A stretch of 64,000 bases of DNA from contig NC_064038.1 of the NCBI RefSeq assembly GCF_932526225.1, forward strand, positions 1,054,001 to 1,118,000, in the 5' to 3' direction. The notes under the pieces were generated by a model. It saw only the letters and a list, made by a program, of their open reading frames with translations. It had not been told where the DNA came from and made no database searches. Position numbers and translations under genes: made by a program. The DNA is from Nematostella vectensis. Its lineage: Eukaryota > Cnidaria > Anthozoa > Actiniaria > Edwardsiidae. Of the stretch, positions 49,992-62,764 are shown in pieces (positions within the stretch are counted from its first letter, which is position 1; each line of letters starts with the position of its first letter).

Positions 49992-50196
49992 AATCCTAAT
50001 AATCATAATACCATAATCTCAAAGCTCGGCTTGAAGCACATCTCTTATTTTATGATCGAAAGATACTCAGCTTACCAGCGCGGGAAAATCCCGCACCTCA
50101 CGTGACCACTTGAGGGTAGTTGCGTCTTTTGTCCTGCTAGGTACGTGACGTTAGCGGAGCGTATTGAGCTCGTGCTGGTGTCGGAACGAGCTCGTA

Positions 50197-50925
50197 AAAG
50201 AGTATACCTACCTCGCGAAGATGTCGGTAACATCCCGCGAACGTGTGTAAATTTGTGTAGCTGTTGTATCGTATTGACCTCGTAAAAGAGTATACCTACC
50301 TCGCGAAGATGCCGATAACATCCCGTGAACGTGTGTAAATGTGTGTAGCTGTTGTATCGTATTGACCTCGTAAAAGAGTATACCTACCTCGCGAAGATGC
50401 CGATAACATCCCGCGAACGTGTGTAAATGTGTGTAGCTGTTGTATCGTATTGACCTCGTAAAAGAGTATACCTACCTCACGAAGATGTCGGTAACATCCC
50501 GCGAACGTGTGTAAATTTGTGTAGCTGTTGTATCGTATTGACCTCGTAAAAGAGTATACCTACCTCACGAAGATGTCGATAACATCCCGTGAACGTGTGT
50601 AGATTTGTGTAGCTGTTGTATCGTATTGACCTGGGAAAAAAGTATACCTACCTCGTGAAGATGTCGATAACATCCCGTGAATGTGTGTAAATTTGTGTAG
50701 CTGTTGTATCGTATTGACCTCGTAAAAGAGTATACCTACCTCGCGAAGATGCCGATAACATCCCGTGAACGTGTGTAAATGTGTGTAGCTGTTGTATCGT
50801 ATTGACCTCGTAAAAGAGTATACCTACCTCGCGAAGATGCCGATAACATCCCGTGAACGTGTGTAAATGTGTGTAGCTGTTGTATCGTATTGACCTCGTA
50901 AAAGAGTATACCTACCTCGCGAATA
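50197..50925. repeat. 88-bp minisatellite, about 8 copies, donor-like
   Basis: The unit contains GAAGATGTCGATAACATCCC and GTATACCTACCTCGCG. On the minus strand each unit reads TTCGCGAG|GTAGGTATAC, a plausible 5' splice site. A single diverged copy with GCGAG|GTAAG lies beyond the MITE at 51168-51225 and may be the original. Confidence 0.9.
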
Positions 50926-50990
50926 GAATCAAAAAGCCCAAACTGTCGCGATCTCGTACCAGAACAATAAATACAATACACCAAAAACTG

Positions 50991-51164
50991 GAAATCGACT
51001 CTGCCAAATTTTCGTTTTAATAAGACTTCTTCAGGGCAGACTCAAGCCGAACAACATAAGGGGCTTCATAATGTCCTCACGGTAAATTGCTGAATGCAGA
51101 TTTGACCACTTAGTCTGCCCTGAAGAAGTCTTATTTAAGACGAAAATTTGGCAGAGTCGATTTC
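50991..51164. mobile_element. Fold-back MITE with about 52-bp arms
   Basis: The left arm 50991-51042 (GAAATCGACTCTGCCAAATT...) is the inverse of the right arm 51112-51164 with about one mismatch. A loop of about 70 bp separates them. It sits between the 88-bp array and a lone copy of that unit. A related arm is at 62772-62850. Confidence 0.8.
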
Positions 51165-53634
51165 TTACCTCGCGAAGATGTCGATAACATCCCGTGAACG
51201 TGTCGTAAAATTTGTAAAGCTGTCGGCGTTTTCTTTCGATAGGATGTGAGGACCGAAATGCAGACGTAATAAATGTAGGACATTTAGACCGCTGTTCGGA
51301 TCGATAAGATACACGCTGTGACCAATCTTTCAACATCAAGTATATCTGTGTATCTGAACAAAGATTCGGCAGAAAAAGAATTTTGCCCGATTTCATCTAA
51401 CAAACCGCAACTTGTCAAATTCATGAAATAGTACACGCTCTTTTTCACCGGAACTTTTTGCTTCATTGTGCTAGGTTTAAGAAATATACTGTAAATAACA
51501 CAAAATGTACCAGCTCGTAAATAAATCTTACTAAAAAATAAGTCCAATTTTAAAAGACGATGCATTTGTATAACATGACCAAACAAACTCTTTCGTTCCA
51601 AGGGAAAGGTTTACAAAACACAAATCTTTCTCTATCTCAAGGTTTCAAAGGCATCAAGATTGTCATAATATAGCTGAATCACCGTTTCATTGTTATTTAG
51701 ACTAGATAATCCCTGGTCCTCACATCAACAGATAAATCTCAAACAACGCGCTGTTAGAAACAACCCACCCGTATCCGACCGGTACAATAGTGACGTCACA
51801 TAGCTAACCGGTCCCCGAATGCAAAATAGCGCCAGAGAACAACAACGAGCGGGAAAACTACAAAAACGAGCCCGAACAGAAATGGATAAGCGGCTTTTAA
51901 AGGCTTCGTAGCTGAAGGAAGCCATGGGGCTACCGTTAAAGTTCCAAGGTAAAAGTCCGTATTTCATTTTAGTGTCTTGGCCTTGGATGGCTCTTTAGGA
52001 GATCCTCTGACTGCAATCGCGATATCAAGATGTGCTTTGTTTCTATAAAGACGTGTTCAATCCAGTGAAAATTTAATTGAGCGAGTCGAAATGAATTAGT
52101 TTTGTGCAATCCATAGTTGTGATCAATATCCCTTGTGTGATAGAGGGATCCTGCGTGATACTGCATGAGCAATATTTGAATTTTAGGCTCTGAATAATTC
52201 CATTGGACTATCCATATAATTTCAAAAATCAAATTCAATTAAGAAGTATACTTTTTTTATGAGACCATAAGATTTTCAAAAAGCGGAAAGTAATTGAAAT
52301 GTTTTTTTTTAAATATTTATTTGGAGACTAGGTTAACGGTTTTCTTTGTAATGGCACGAGAAATATGTGTCGTCGCTCACGCTTGTTTGTCTAAAGAGAG
52401 AAGATGTTTGATCTTTTGTCACAAATACCCCCCTCATCTACAGAACAAAACTTATTGTCTTTTTCTGTTTTCTATAACCGGCGGAGGGAATCGAGGAACT
52501 TGGAATAAGACGGAATCGAGGGAGCTTTGACTGTAAACTGTGTATACATTCTCCAGAATTAGTTCTTGTTTTCAAGTAAAACTTTGCCCTAATAACGTTT
52601 CCTGGCGGGCTATTGCCGCTGGCATAACTTGTGCAAGAGGGACCATTGTCCATGCATTTAGACCATTTTTTTACGCATTAAACAGTTAAAGCTGTTCGTG
52701 GCAACTAGCTCAAATAAAATAATTCTCACCTTTAATTCTCCCCTAACCCTATAACAATTCATATACAGCAGCGTTATACATTTGCATGCATGTGTTTGCC
52801 TAAGGTCAAACATGTTTTTATTTTATACATGTACCTTTGGGAGCGCCCGCAAAGTACGCTGGATCCTCGAGCATGTATTTTATAAGGAACAAACGTTTGT
52901 GATTATATTTAAACTGTCAAGCACAGCGATTCCACGGTTGAATTGTTGCTTGCTCAATGGGCTGCAGTAAAAGCAGGGGGAGTGGATTGTGTTACAGCTA
53001 ATACTATTATTAAATTATCCATCCTTGACTAGGCACAACCGAAGCCAAACATATAACGAATTGAATGTTTTTGGAAGCAACTGGTGCCCGTTTTAGCCGA
53101 GGTAGAGGTGCTAATTGTGCAATACCTCCAGCAAGTTCCCATCTCATAGTGTCCTAGTTACCCGAGTTTCATTGAAATTTTCCGCGCGAAGAAACAATGT
53201 TTCCAGTTTCTTCCAATTTCCCTTTCTCTAGGGAGGAACATAGTAGAAGGTTCTGGGTAGCTCGAGAGACGGAGTTGAAGAAGTGACAGAGAAAGAAAGA
53301 GGGGTAGAACAACCAAATCCATACAAGACAAGACACACACAAATGTAAAAAAAATGCATGCCGCCAAAACCAGACATAAATTGCAAACAACGAGGGCTAA
53401 AATTATGCAGAAGAATGGTCACGACTAGAACCTCCTTCCTCGATCCTAATTAACAATTTGGTTCTAACAGTCAAACAGTCTCTTCACTGTGCAAACAAGC
53501 GCCACGATGGTTTCTGGTGGTTTCTGATGCAAATTCGCACAACAAACAAATGTATAGTTCAGGCGCCAACCGCTACTGGTCCCCAAAAGTTGAAACACAA
53601 TTACATGGAATTTGGAGAGAGATATCAAGGTTCT

Positions 53635-53697
53635 ATCGATATCAAGGTTCTATCGATATCAAGGTTCTATCGATATCAAGGTTGTATCGATATCAAG
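53635..53697. repeat. 17-bp repeat, about 4 copies
   Basis: The unit is ATATCAAGGTTCTATCG, with a terminal variant GGTTGT. Confidence 0.9.
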
Positions 53698-54252
53698 AGG
53701 CATTGCCACTTTATCCCTCTTTAGAGGACTGATACACAACTCGATGTGTAAATAGTTAGTCTGAAGTCTTGGTAATGAGAGAAAGAGAGCGAAATTGCCT
53801 TTCTCGGTCCTGTTTCGACTCGCTGATAGGGCAGAAGGGGAGTTAGAGTATTAAACAAAAGTCCGGTTCCTTTGCCGCCTTATTAAATTCTGGATCCGCT
53901 TCTGTCGTGTTGCGAACATCAGGCAGACAAAAGCATACATCAGTGTTCTCTTCAATTCATCAAATACACCTCTTTCAAATATGGTAGCACTCGAAGAATT
54001 TTAAGCATACAGATAAAAAACAGTTCAGGTTTGTGTAGCTGCATTCTTTATATACCTGTAAACATGCATTTTAGAGACCAGGATTCGGCCGTTTGCACTT
54101 TACCCATGAAGCACAGCGGCTTACGACATGGCGTATACTTTATTATGATACGCGCACGATTGAATAGTCTTTATTATGATGGTCTTTGATTCGTGCTTCC
54201 CCCAGACTTTGACCCTCGCCGCAGCAAGCAGAATACCAGTTATGTAAGTCGT

Positions 54253-57200
54253 ATGATATGGCAGAATACCGGTGTCACGTGTGTACTCGGGCTCCTTGTC
54301 TTTCCCGTGCTGGTGGGCGTGGCCATAGGGTACCTGCTTGTCCTACTAGGGGTGACCACGTACCGCAAGGTCCAAGCAAGAGGCAAACAAGAGGCTATCG
54401 ACAGGGGGGAGTACCAGAAGATTAAGGTAAAGCAATAATTGAGGGCTGGGGTGGATCGGTGTGCAAGAAGGTTAAGGTATAGTGTATATATAATAGGGGT
54501 GGGGGGGAGGGGGAGGGGGGGGAGTACCAGAAGATTAAGGTAAAGCAATAATTGAGGGGGGTGGGGTGGATCGGTGTACAAGAAGGTTAAGGTATAGTGT
54601 ATATATAATAGGGGTGGGGGGGAGGGGGAGGGGGGAGTACCAGAAGATTAAGGTAAAGCAATAATTGAGGGGGCTGGGGTGGATCGGTGTGCAAGAAGGT
54701 TAAGGTATAGTGTATATATAATAGGGGTGGGGGGGAGGGGGGAGGGGGGGGAGTACCAGAAGATTAAGGTAAAGCAATAATTGAGGGGGCTGGGGTGGAT
54801 CGGTGTGCAAGAAGGTTAAGGTATAGTGTATATATAATAGGGGTGGGGGGGAGGGGGGAGGGGGGGAGTACCAGAAGATTAAGGTAAAGCAATAATTGAG
54901 GGGGCTGGGGTGGATCGGTGTGCAAGAAGGTTAAGGTATAGTGTATATATAATAGGGGTGGGGGGGAGGGGGGAGGGAGGGAGGGCCAGAAGATTAAGGT
55001 AAAGCAATAATTGAGGGCTGGGGTTGATCGGTGTACAAGAAGGTTAAGGTATAGTGTATATATAATAGGGGTGGGGGGAGGGGGGAGGGGGGGGAGTACC
55101 AGAAGATTAAGGTAAAGCAATAAGTGAGGGGCTGGGGTTGATCGGTGTACAAGAAGGTTAAGGTATAGTGTATATATAATAGGGGTGGGGGGAGGGGGGA
55201 GGGGGGGAGTACCAGAAGATTAAGGTTAAGCAATAATTGAGGGGGGTGGGGTGGATCGGTGTACAAGAAGGTTAAGGTATAGTGTATATATAATAGGGGT
55301 GGGGGGGAGGGGGGAGGGGGGGAGGGCCAGACAGGGAAGAGGGGAGGGGGAATTGGACCCTGAGAAGTGGAATTTTTTATCTTTTGAGATTCTGAGATTT
55401 TGAGATTCTGAGATTTGAGACTCTGAGATTTTGAGATTCTGAGATTCTGAGATTTTGAGATTCTGAGATTTTGAGATTCTAAGCAGAGCTTAAGGTTGTA
55501 ACGTTTATTATGATTCCCTTAGCGCTCCCCGCTCTATTGCCGCTTTCTCGGCTCGCGCTCCCAGCGTCTTCCGGCTACCTTGTTGTTCGCGAACTGCACA
55601 ACTAATACAACCCCCAATTTGGTCTCTAACGTAGCGCCCGAGCCGACTCTTTTTTCATAGAGGCTTATAACAGATCATTTCAGCCGTGTGTAGTTTTATT
55701 TTTGATTCCACCACGCCTACACAGACCACCTAGTTATTCTACAGCTTGTCTGTAGTCTTTCTAGTCATACCACCTAGTAACTCTACAGCTTTTCTGTAAT
55801 TTGTCTACTCACACCCCTTTATAGTTATTCTACAACTTGTCTGTAGTTTTTCTAGTCGCATAACATCTCTTTTCTTTTATTGTTTTCAGGTTGTCCTTGG
55901 CAACGAGGTGATTGACTCGTCGTTCCCGGATAAAGTCTCTATGAATGTCCAAGATGGCACCGTACGGGCCCCGCCAGAACACGTGCCTCATAAATACTAC
56001 TACCACCGACTTATCAATCAAACAGGCAATACCAATGGTTACGTCAAGACCCACGGAGACGAGGAAAGCGCGGGCTCAGAAGACGAAGACAACAAAGAAA
56101 AGCATGCGTACTTACGTGATTCCCGGGATGAGAGCGACTCTAGTTTGCATGCGTCAATGGAGGATAACGCTGACCGCACGGATGATGAGAAAGGGGCAAA
56201 AAGGGAAAAGCGGCAAAAAAGACGGCAAAGCAGTAATAACACTATGATCACAAATAGCCCTGAAAAAGTGAACATGGAAGAAGTTAAGGATGTTATTATT
56301 AATATCGATGAAAATGAAAAGCATACTTCAGGGCTAGGAAGATTGCGATTTGCGTTAAATTACAACGCCACGAAGACAGAGCTCCAGGTGACTATCATAA
56401 AAGCGAGTGATTTATTTGTTCACGATAACAAAGAGGGCATAAACCCGTACGTGAAAATAAGCCTTTTACCGCAAAAATTCTGCTGGCAAAAGACTCGGAT
56501 TGTCGAGGACTCACCGGACGCTGTGTTTAACGAATCTTTTGTTATCTCGGGATTCTCTAAAGAGCGTATTCGTGAGTATAAGTTGAGCTTCTGTGTTGTG
56601 AATTATCACGAGTATTTCAAGGAGAGGTACGCAGATGACGTCATTGGGGAGATTCACTTCCCGCTGTCAGAGCTTAAGGTCCCGGATGATAAGTCGACCG
56701 TATCACTGACGAGATGGACGGAATTGCGCCCTGTGGCAAGTAGCAAGGTGAGATGACGGTTGCTAGGGTGGGGATGAGGGTTGCCAGAGTGGAGATGATG
56801 GTGGTTGTGATGACGGTTGCTAGGGTGGAGATGATAGTGGCTGTGATGGTGATGAGGATGATGAGGATGATGGATGGACTTGCGCCCTGTGGCAAGTTCG
56901 CCATAACAGACATCTAAACGAACGAAGTAGAGGAGCGATAGATTATTTTGATCGCAATTTTCTTAGTGCTTTGCAGTCCAAATTAGTTAAAAGATTCACT
57001 AGTATTAAAAATGTAAAGCCTGTCCAAAAGGAGTTCATCAACAAGCGGCGAGATGTCTTCTATGTGCTGCCGACCGGCTACGGGGAATCGCTGATTTCCA
57101 GCTTATTCCCGGCGTTTGCTCCCGCCTCAACGATAGTGGATTCAAATTCCCAAGCAAGCGATTGTACTGGTCATTTGCCCCTTGAGTTCTTTGATAGACT

Positions 57201-58670
57201 CTTATCCGGGGATAACTGCGAGCTTATCCGCGATTTTCTCCTACTTGAAGCGCTTTCCCGAGAAAATGCCGTATTCCCCACCTCCTATGGGCAGATTCTT
57301 GTCACTAACACTACAGTAATGATCCCATGGGTTTTCAGATAAATATTGTTATTTTTAAAACGAGTTTTCATGGGCTCATTCATACTCATGAATTCGATTC
57401 CCGAGCAAAGAGATGTTTACATCCAAGGAGAAACTGACACATTCTTATCACAAAACATTAACATGGAAGTGAGGCAGAAGTCGAAATAGCGCTTCAAGAG
57501 GCCAGAGCCTCGTCTCAACCTCGCTGGCCACTGAATAGAGAGACGCACGAGGCTCTGGAACCAGGGTAGTGGCGAGGTGAGAGTACGGTTGCTAGGGTGG
57601 AGATAATGGTGGCTGTGATGAGGGTTGCTAGGGTGGTGATGACGGTTGCTGTGATGGTGATGAGGGTTGCTAGGGTGGTGATGATGATAAATGGTGGTGA
57701 TGGTAGTGATGATGGTTATGGTGATGATGATGATGGCAGTGGTGGTGGTCTCAGTGCTAAAGATAGCGATAATAATAGTGACAATTATTATAATGATAGT
57801 CGTGATTATAATTGTGGTGGCGGTATTGGTAATGAAGGTGATTATGATGATTGTGATGATGATGATGGTGATGGTGATGATTGTGATGATGGTGATGGTG
57901 ATGATGATGGTGATGGTAAAGGTGGTGATGGTGATGATGATGGTGGTGCAATGATGATGATGGTGATGATGATTACATGATTACAATACATCATGATTAC
58001 ATGATTTCCAGTCTGATCCTGTCGATCTCGGTGAGGTCTGCGTCTCCCTGTGCTTCCGTCCATTCAGCGGTCGCCTAATTGTAACGGTCACCAAGATTCA
58101 AGGGCTGTCTAAAGTAGCGGTCGAACGAACAGGTAGATACATCTACATCAAACCTTTTATACCCCATTAAACGAGGAAAATTTGAGGAAAAGTTGTGCAC
58201 AAAATTTGAGGTGGCATCACCGACAATATTTAGCGATAACGTACTCGAGCACGGTGATAAAGTTTAAAGACCTTGCCAAAAAACGACTCGGCCTTTTACC
58301 ACCACTTCGGTACTGTTACAAAAAAACATGAATAACCTTAAAGTGTCTGGTTTCAGATCCTTATATAAAGCTGTCGTTATACTGCGATGGAGTTCGCCTC
58401 TCAAAAGCTAACACACGAGTGAAGCGGAGGACCTTAAACCCCATATACAACGAGAAATTCAACTTCAACGTAACCGCTGACCAGATCTCGCACACCACCG
58501 TCGCGCTCAGGGTTGCCAACCATCGCGAAGCCCACGCTCCGAGCCTCGGTTTGGTGTTACTGGGGTATAACTCTCGAGGGTCCGGTCAGGAACAATGGCA
58601 TGGTATGCTGGAGTCGCCTAGTCGGCACATCGAGAAATGGCATAAGATATTGCCGGACGACCTGGCTTAG
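54253..58670 (+). CDS. Synaptotagmin-like protein C: one TM segment, two C2 domains
   Basis: The plus-strand CDS joins 54253-54426, 55890-56747, 58012-58132 and 58357-58670 (1467 nt, 488 aa), with consistent phases. The start is the ATG giving MIWQNTGVTC; a short 5' coding exon as in the paralogues cannot be excluded. A TM helix (LGLLVFPVLVGVAIGYLLVLLG) precedes a basic/acidic linker with KREKRQKRRQ. C2A spans LRFALNYNATKTELQVTI to IGEIHFPLSEL; C2B runs from GEVCVSLCFRP through DPYIKLSLY and NPIYNEKFNF to IEKWHKI, the WHxL-like end. C2A calcium ligands are changed (INPYVK, VVNYHEY). The exon 1 donor is multiplied in a downstream minisatellite. It is head-to-head with paralogue D. Confidence 0.87.
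54406..55330. repeat. About 114-bp minisatellite copying the exon 1 donor of gene C
   Basis: Each unit begins with GGAGTACCAGAAGATTAAG|GTAAAGC, which is the end of exon 1 (GEYQKIK) and its donor. It continues with TTGAGGG..TGGGGTGGATCGG and a G-rich tract. There are about eight junctions including the authentic one at 54426/54427. Copies near 54985 and 55325 are degenerate (GGGCCAGA). The run of G4-prone GGGGAGGGG motifs repeats with each unit. Confidence 0.95.
55375..55482. repeat. GAGATTCT/GAGATTTT octamer repeat
   Basis: About 13 imperfect 8-bp units in intron 1 of gene C, just after the exon-derived array. Confidence 0.9.
56748..56905. repeat. Imperfect repeats with a partial copy of the exon 2 end of gene C
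   Basis: GATGACGGTTGCTAGGGTGG-type units follow the donor at 56748. At about 56868-56898 the exon end (TGGACGGAATTGCGCCCTG) recurs as TGGACTTGCGCCCTGTGGCA. Related units reappear at 57560-57680. Confidence 0.75.
56905..57342 (+). pseudogene. Helicase-like (RecQ-type) fragment in an intron of gene C
   Basis: The plus frame reads VQKEFINKRRDVFYVLPTGY and then GESLISSLFPAF. It resembles motif 0/I of RecQ-family helicases (Q...DVF..LPTGYGKSL). The essential Walker A Lys is Glu here, and later helicase motifs are absent. It is probably a fragment of a helicase carried by a mobile element or a degraded gene copy. Confidence 0.45.
57590..57990. repeat. GATGGT/GATGAT low-complexity tract
   Basis: Long imperfect trinucleotide/hexanucleotide repeats end just before the acceptor of the exon at 58012. 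Open frames (MMVMVM, DDGDGDD) are artefacts. Confidence 0.9.
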
Positions 58671-58774
58671 GCCCGCTGCACCTTACGTGCCTCAATGAAC
58701 TCAACACAAATGACCCTATATAACACGAACAACGTGGATTTGCAAAAGGAATTGGTTTAGAACATGATAAATTG

Positions 58775-58780
58775 AATAAA
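58775..58780 (+). terminator. Polyadenylation signal AATAAA of gene C
   Basis: AATAAA lies 105 nt after the gene C stop codon. A second AATAAA follows near 58872. Confidence 0.55.
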
Positions 58781-61512
58781 CAGTATAGAAAGCTATTGTA
58801 GTTAGTTAGTTGCGTCTTGTACATGTCCATCTGTATTCTGGGGCGGATCCAGGGATGATTCAATAAGGTCAATAAATAATTTAATCACACGTCTCGCCTT
58901 GGAGCCAGGGTAGCGAACCCATTTCTTCTGAACAGTTCTTCGCCCTCAGTCTAATCGTCCTTTTTGTCATCTTTCTTTCTCGGTGAAACAGAGATGCCTA
59001 TCCACACGCATGCACACGAGAGCGTATGTGATTGGCTAGACTTCCTGTCAATCAACTAGCCAAGATGTCAGCACAATTAAGTGCAATGGGGGAAGGGAGT
59101 TCATCTTATTCATTATATTTCACTGAATTAGTTAGGTTCCAATCGAAATAATACATTAGCTGCTCCATATTTCTATATAGTTATATAAATCCATACATAG
59201 GTATGAAATCAAATTAAAAACAATCTACATTTCTAATTCTTAGGAGAAACGAAGGGAACTTCGAAATGGTACAAAATGGTAAAATCATCAGGGAGTGAGG
59301 TGAGGTTTTTGCTCGAGTTATTTGGGTAAAAGTGATTGGAAATTAGGTTTCAAGAAAAATCTTGGTTCTAGTTAAAAAAGAATTCTATTTATCTAGCGTC
59401 CCCCGCGTCTAAATACCCGAGTTCCAGTTAGCTGTAGATCTCACTATTATTCTATGGTGATCATAAGCCTTCTCTTTTTTGGGATCGGGAGAGATCAACG
59501 CCAAACTTTCTACATTAAAAAAAATACTTTTTCATCCGACCATTTTAACCCTTAAAGGCTTCACCATCCTATTGTTATCGAAAGAATCTAAGATTGTCCC
59601 TTCATGTGACTCATTTCTAACGTGCTCCGTATCACATCTTCTGAACTTTCGTCACAGAATAACCCTGAAGTGTTTCCTTTCTCTCTACTCTTGAAAGGCA
59701 CTAGACGATAGCTAATGGGATGGTCTACAAACGTAGAAATATGGTGTCAAAAAGCGTTTAGATAAAATGACTCTTGTTTCAATTGTGAGGTGAATGCAAC
59801 TGAAAGTTTTAAGTAAACTGAAAGTTTTCCTGGTGAGGTGCACTTAAGTTTACTTACAAGGAAAGCTTTCGAACAAAGAAACTATCAGTCAATAACTGTA
59901 GAGTGGAATAATACAACACCACAGTCCATGATATAAAACTCAAGTTTTGAATTTTTTTATTCGAGCATGAAAGTGTGGTGTATTTGTATCACGATAGAAT
60001 CAGAATGATATAGAGACTGAAATAGCACAGATCTTTCATTGTCGGACTTGATCCATTGCGTTTTAATGACTCTAAAATTCAACAAAGAGCCTGAAATATT
60101 GCATGGTCATTATACTCTTCTGGTAAATGAGCCGAGCCACAATTAATCAAGTGAAGAACTGTATACCTTTGACTCGAGTGTATGGCAATTATACATTTTT
60201 AGGGACAGCTTGGAAAAATAATAATTGCTAAGTACTGTGTGTCGTGTCAAAGATGAAACTCAAGCGCACGAATGATTCGTATCGCTATAGTCGCTATAGT
60301 CGGATCCTTTCTTTGCGCCCTACTCTTGTTAACTCGGTTTTACCACGCCTTCGTATGCGACCATCTTGAGCTGTGACTGCACTAGCTCGAACACCGTTTA
60401 TGGCAGTGTGAAAAGAGTTCGTCTTCGGGTTAATAAAACCAAAAGATCCACTCGTTAAAATGTGTTTCTTAATTTCTTAGGAAGCCTGATCAAGTGAAGT
60501 TTCAATAGACATCTCAGTCTACCGTGTACTAGGGAAATGATTATCTGAAAGGGGGTGGGGTGGGGGGGGGGGTTAGGGGCGGAAGGCCTAAAGGGAGGGG
60601 GTTGGTATTTCTTTTTAACTTTTCATGCATTTCTTCTAAAATGTTCGTCCCAATGCTGGGACAGACTAACGCATTTCTAAAACTTCACTATGCCATCCAC
60701 TAGATTGTCATTATATTTAGTACTTGATTTTATTTTGAAATGACAGTCTGATGGAAGATTTATTTGTTATTGAGTCTAGAACTGACTGCGTATGAATACT
60801 CAGGGCGTAGAGGACATTCCGTGCATGACTATGAAAATGCGAGGAGATTGATGGCTCTATGGAATTAAAGCAGTCATTAGTCGGTAGCATTCCTCTCTAT
60901 TGTGAAACACACACATTTTGCTTTTCCAAAGCATTCTTATCACTAATGGGGCCAGAAGTTTTACAAAGATCTAGTTAATCTATGGATCATATCAATTTCA
61001 GGCGGGTTTTCACTTGTCTATTCCTAAGAGCGTTATTCTACTAAAGAGGGGGACTGTATTGAACTACTGATTCATCCATTGATCCGCCAATGAGCCTAAA
61101 TATATGACAAAGAATTCACCTTGAAGCCCTCCTAAAATAGCTTGCACGTTACTAACGACCCTCGCTGTCTCCGCGAAAGAAATTTATTGCAATTGCTTGA
61201 TTGACTGGGAGAAGATTGAAAAGAAAAGGTCGTGACCCAGATGTGAATGGCGCAGATCTGAGCGCGACTAAGTGATTGTCTTACTACTACTAATGATTAT
61301 CAAAAATTAAGATGGGTAGTTAGCAAATGGTAAAATCGTGAATTCTTTAACTTTGTTCAAAGAAAAGTATTCTGGCAAAAGGGAAAGTGCCAATATTTTG
61401 GTTGATTATCCTTCCCATTATGTTTTTCTTCGGATAGATATTGAAGGAAATAAAATTTTCCCTCATCTTTGCGAACTCTGATGGTGGTTTCCCACGTATT
61501 CCAATGGAATTA

Positions 61513-62622
61513 CAGGCCGAGTGTGTTAGCGCGTCAGCGTATGGGGCCTCTCACTACAGGCCGAGTGTGTTAGCGCGTCAGCGTATGGGGCCTCTCACCA
61601 CAGGTCGCCCACTGTGTTAGCGCGTCAGCGTATGGGGCCTCTCACCACAGGTCGCCCACTGTGTTAGCGCGTCAGCGTATGGGGCCTCTCACCACAGGTC
61701 GCCCACTGTGTTAGCGCGTCAACGTATGGGGCCTCTCACCACAGGTCGCCCACTGTGTTAGCGCGTCAGCGTATGGGGCCTCTCACTACAGGCCGAGTGT
61801 ATTAGCGCGTCAGCGTATGGGGCCTCTCACCACAGGTCGCCTACTGTGTTAGCGCGTCAGCGTATGGGGCCTCTCACCACAGGTCGCTCACTGTGTTAGC
61901 GCGTCAGCATATGCGGCCTCTCACCACAGGTCGCCCACTGTGTTAGCGCGTCAGCGTATGGGGCCTCTCACCACAGGTCGCTCACTGTGTTAGCGCGTCA
62001 GCGTATGGGGCCTCTCACTACAGGTCGCTCAGTGTGTTAGCGCGTCAGCGTATGGGGCCTCTCACCACAGGTCGCTCACTGTGTTAGCCCGTCAGCGTAT
62101 GGGGCCTCTCACTACAGGTCGCTCAGTGTGTTAGCGCGTCAGCGTATGGGGCCTCTCACTACAGGTCGCCCACTGTGTTAGCGCGTCAGCGTATGGGGCC
62201 TCTCACCACAGGCGGCCCACTGTGTTAGCGCGTCAGCGTATGGGGCCTCTCACCACAGGTCGCCCACTGTGTTAGCGCGTCAGCGTATGGGGCCTCTCAC
62301 CACAGGTCGCTCACTGTGTTAGCGCGTCAGCGTATGGGGCCTCTCACCACAGGTCGCTCACTGTGTTAGCGCGTCAGCGTATAGGGCCTCTCACCACAGG
62401 TCGCTCACTGTGTTAGCGCGTCAGCGTATAGGGCCTCTCACCACAGGTCGCTCACTGTGTTAGCGCGTCAGCGTATGGGGCCTCTCACCACAGGTCGCTC
62501 ACTGTGTTAGCGCGTCAGCGTATAGGGCCTCTCACCACAGGTCGCTCACTGTGTTAGCGCGTCAGCGTATAGGGCCTCTCACCACAGGTCGCTCACTGTG
62601 TTAGCACGTCAGCGTATTGGGC
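61513..62622. repeat. 47-bp minisatellite, about 23 copies
   Basis: The unit is GTGTTAGCGCGTCAGCGTAT, GGGGCCTCTCACCACAGGTC and GCCCACT. Variants (GCTCACT, GGCCGAGT, TATAGGG) are clustered, showing local amplification of sub-blocks. Confidence 0.97.
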
Positions 62623-62764
62623 CTCCATCTGCTGGAACAGGTCTTCGATTCCCGGTCGACTCATGGGTAGTATCTGTTTCTCTTCCCTGAATTTGACTTT
62701 TACGTATGTGACCTTAACTTGTGGCCCTTATAACATAGTTGATACTGTATAAGCCTATATGTAT

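Larger units (their letters stand above)
49992..54252. other. Head-to-head intergenic region between genes D and C
   Basis: It holds the 88-bp donor-like array, a fold-back MITE and small repeats. The segment at 51168-51300 (minus) reads IERKRRQLYKFYDTFTGCYRHLRE followed by GTAAG and could be a 5' exon of gene D, or only a repeat seed. I see no other supported exon. Confidence 0.5.

Noticed and set aside
57597..57980. Asp/Gly-rich 127-codon frame
   Set aside because: It is low-complexity GATGGT repeats in an intron, with no conserved domain.
62640..62665. TTCGATTCCCGG resembling a tRNA T-loop
   Set aside because: No A box, acceptor pairing or cloverleaf can be built around it; the same applies to GATTCGATTCC near 57391.
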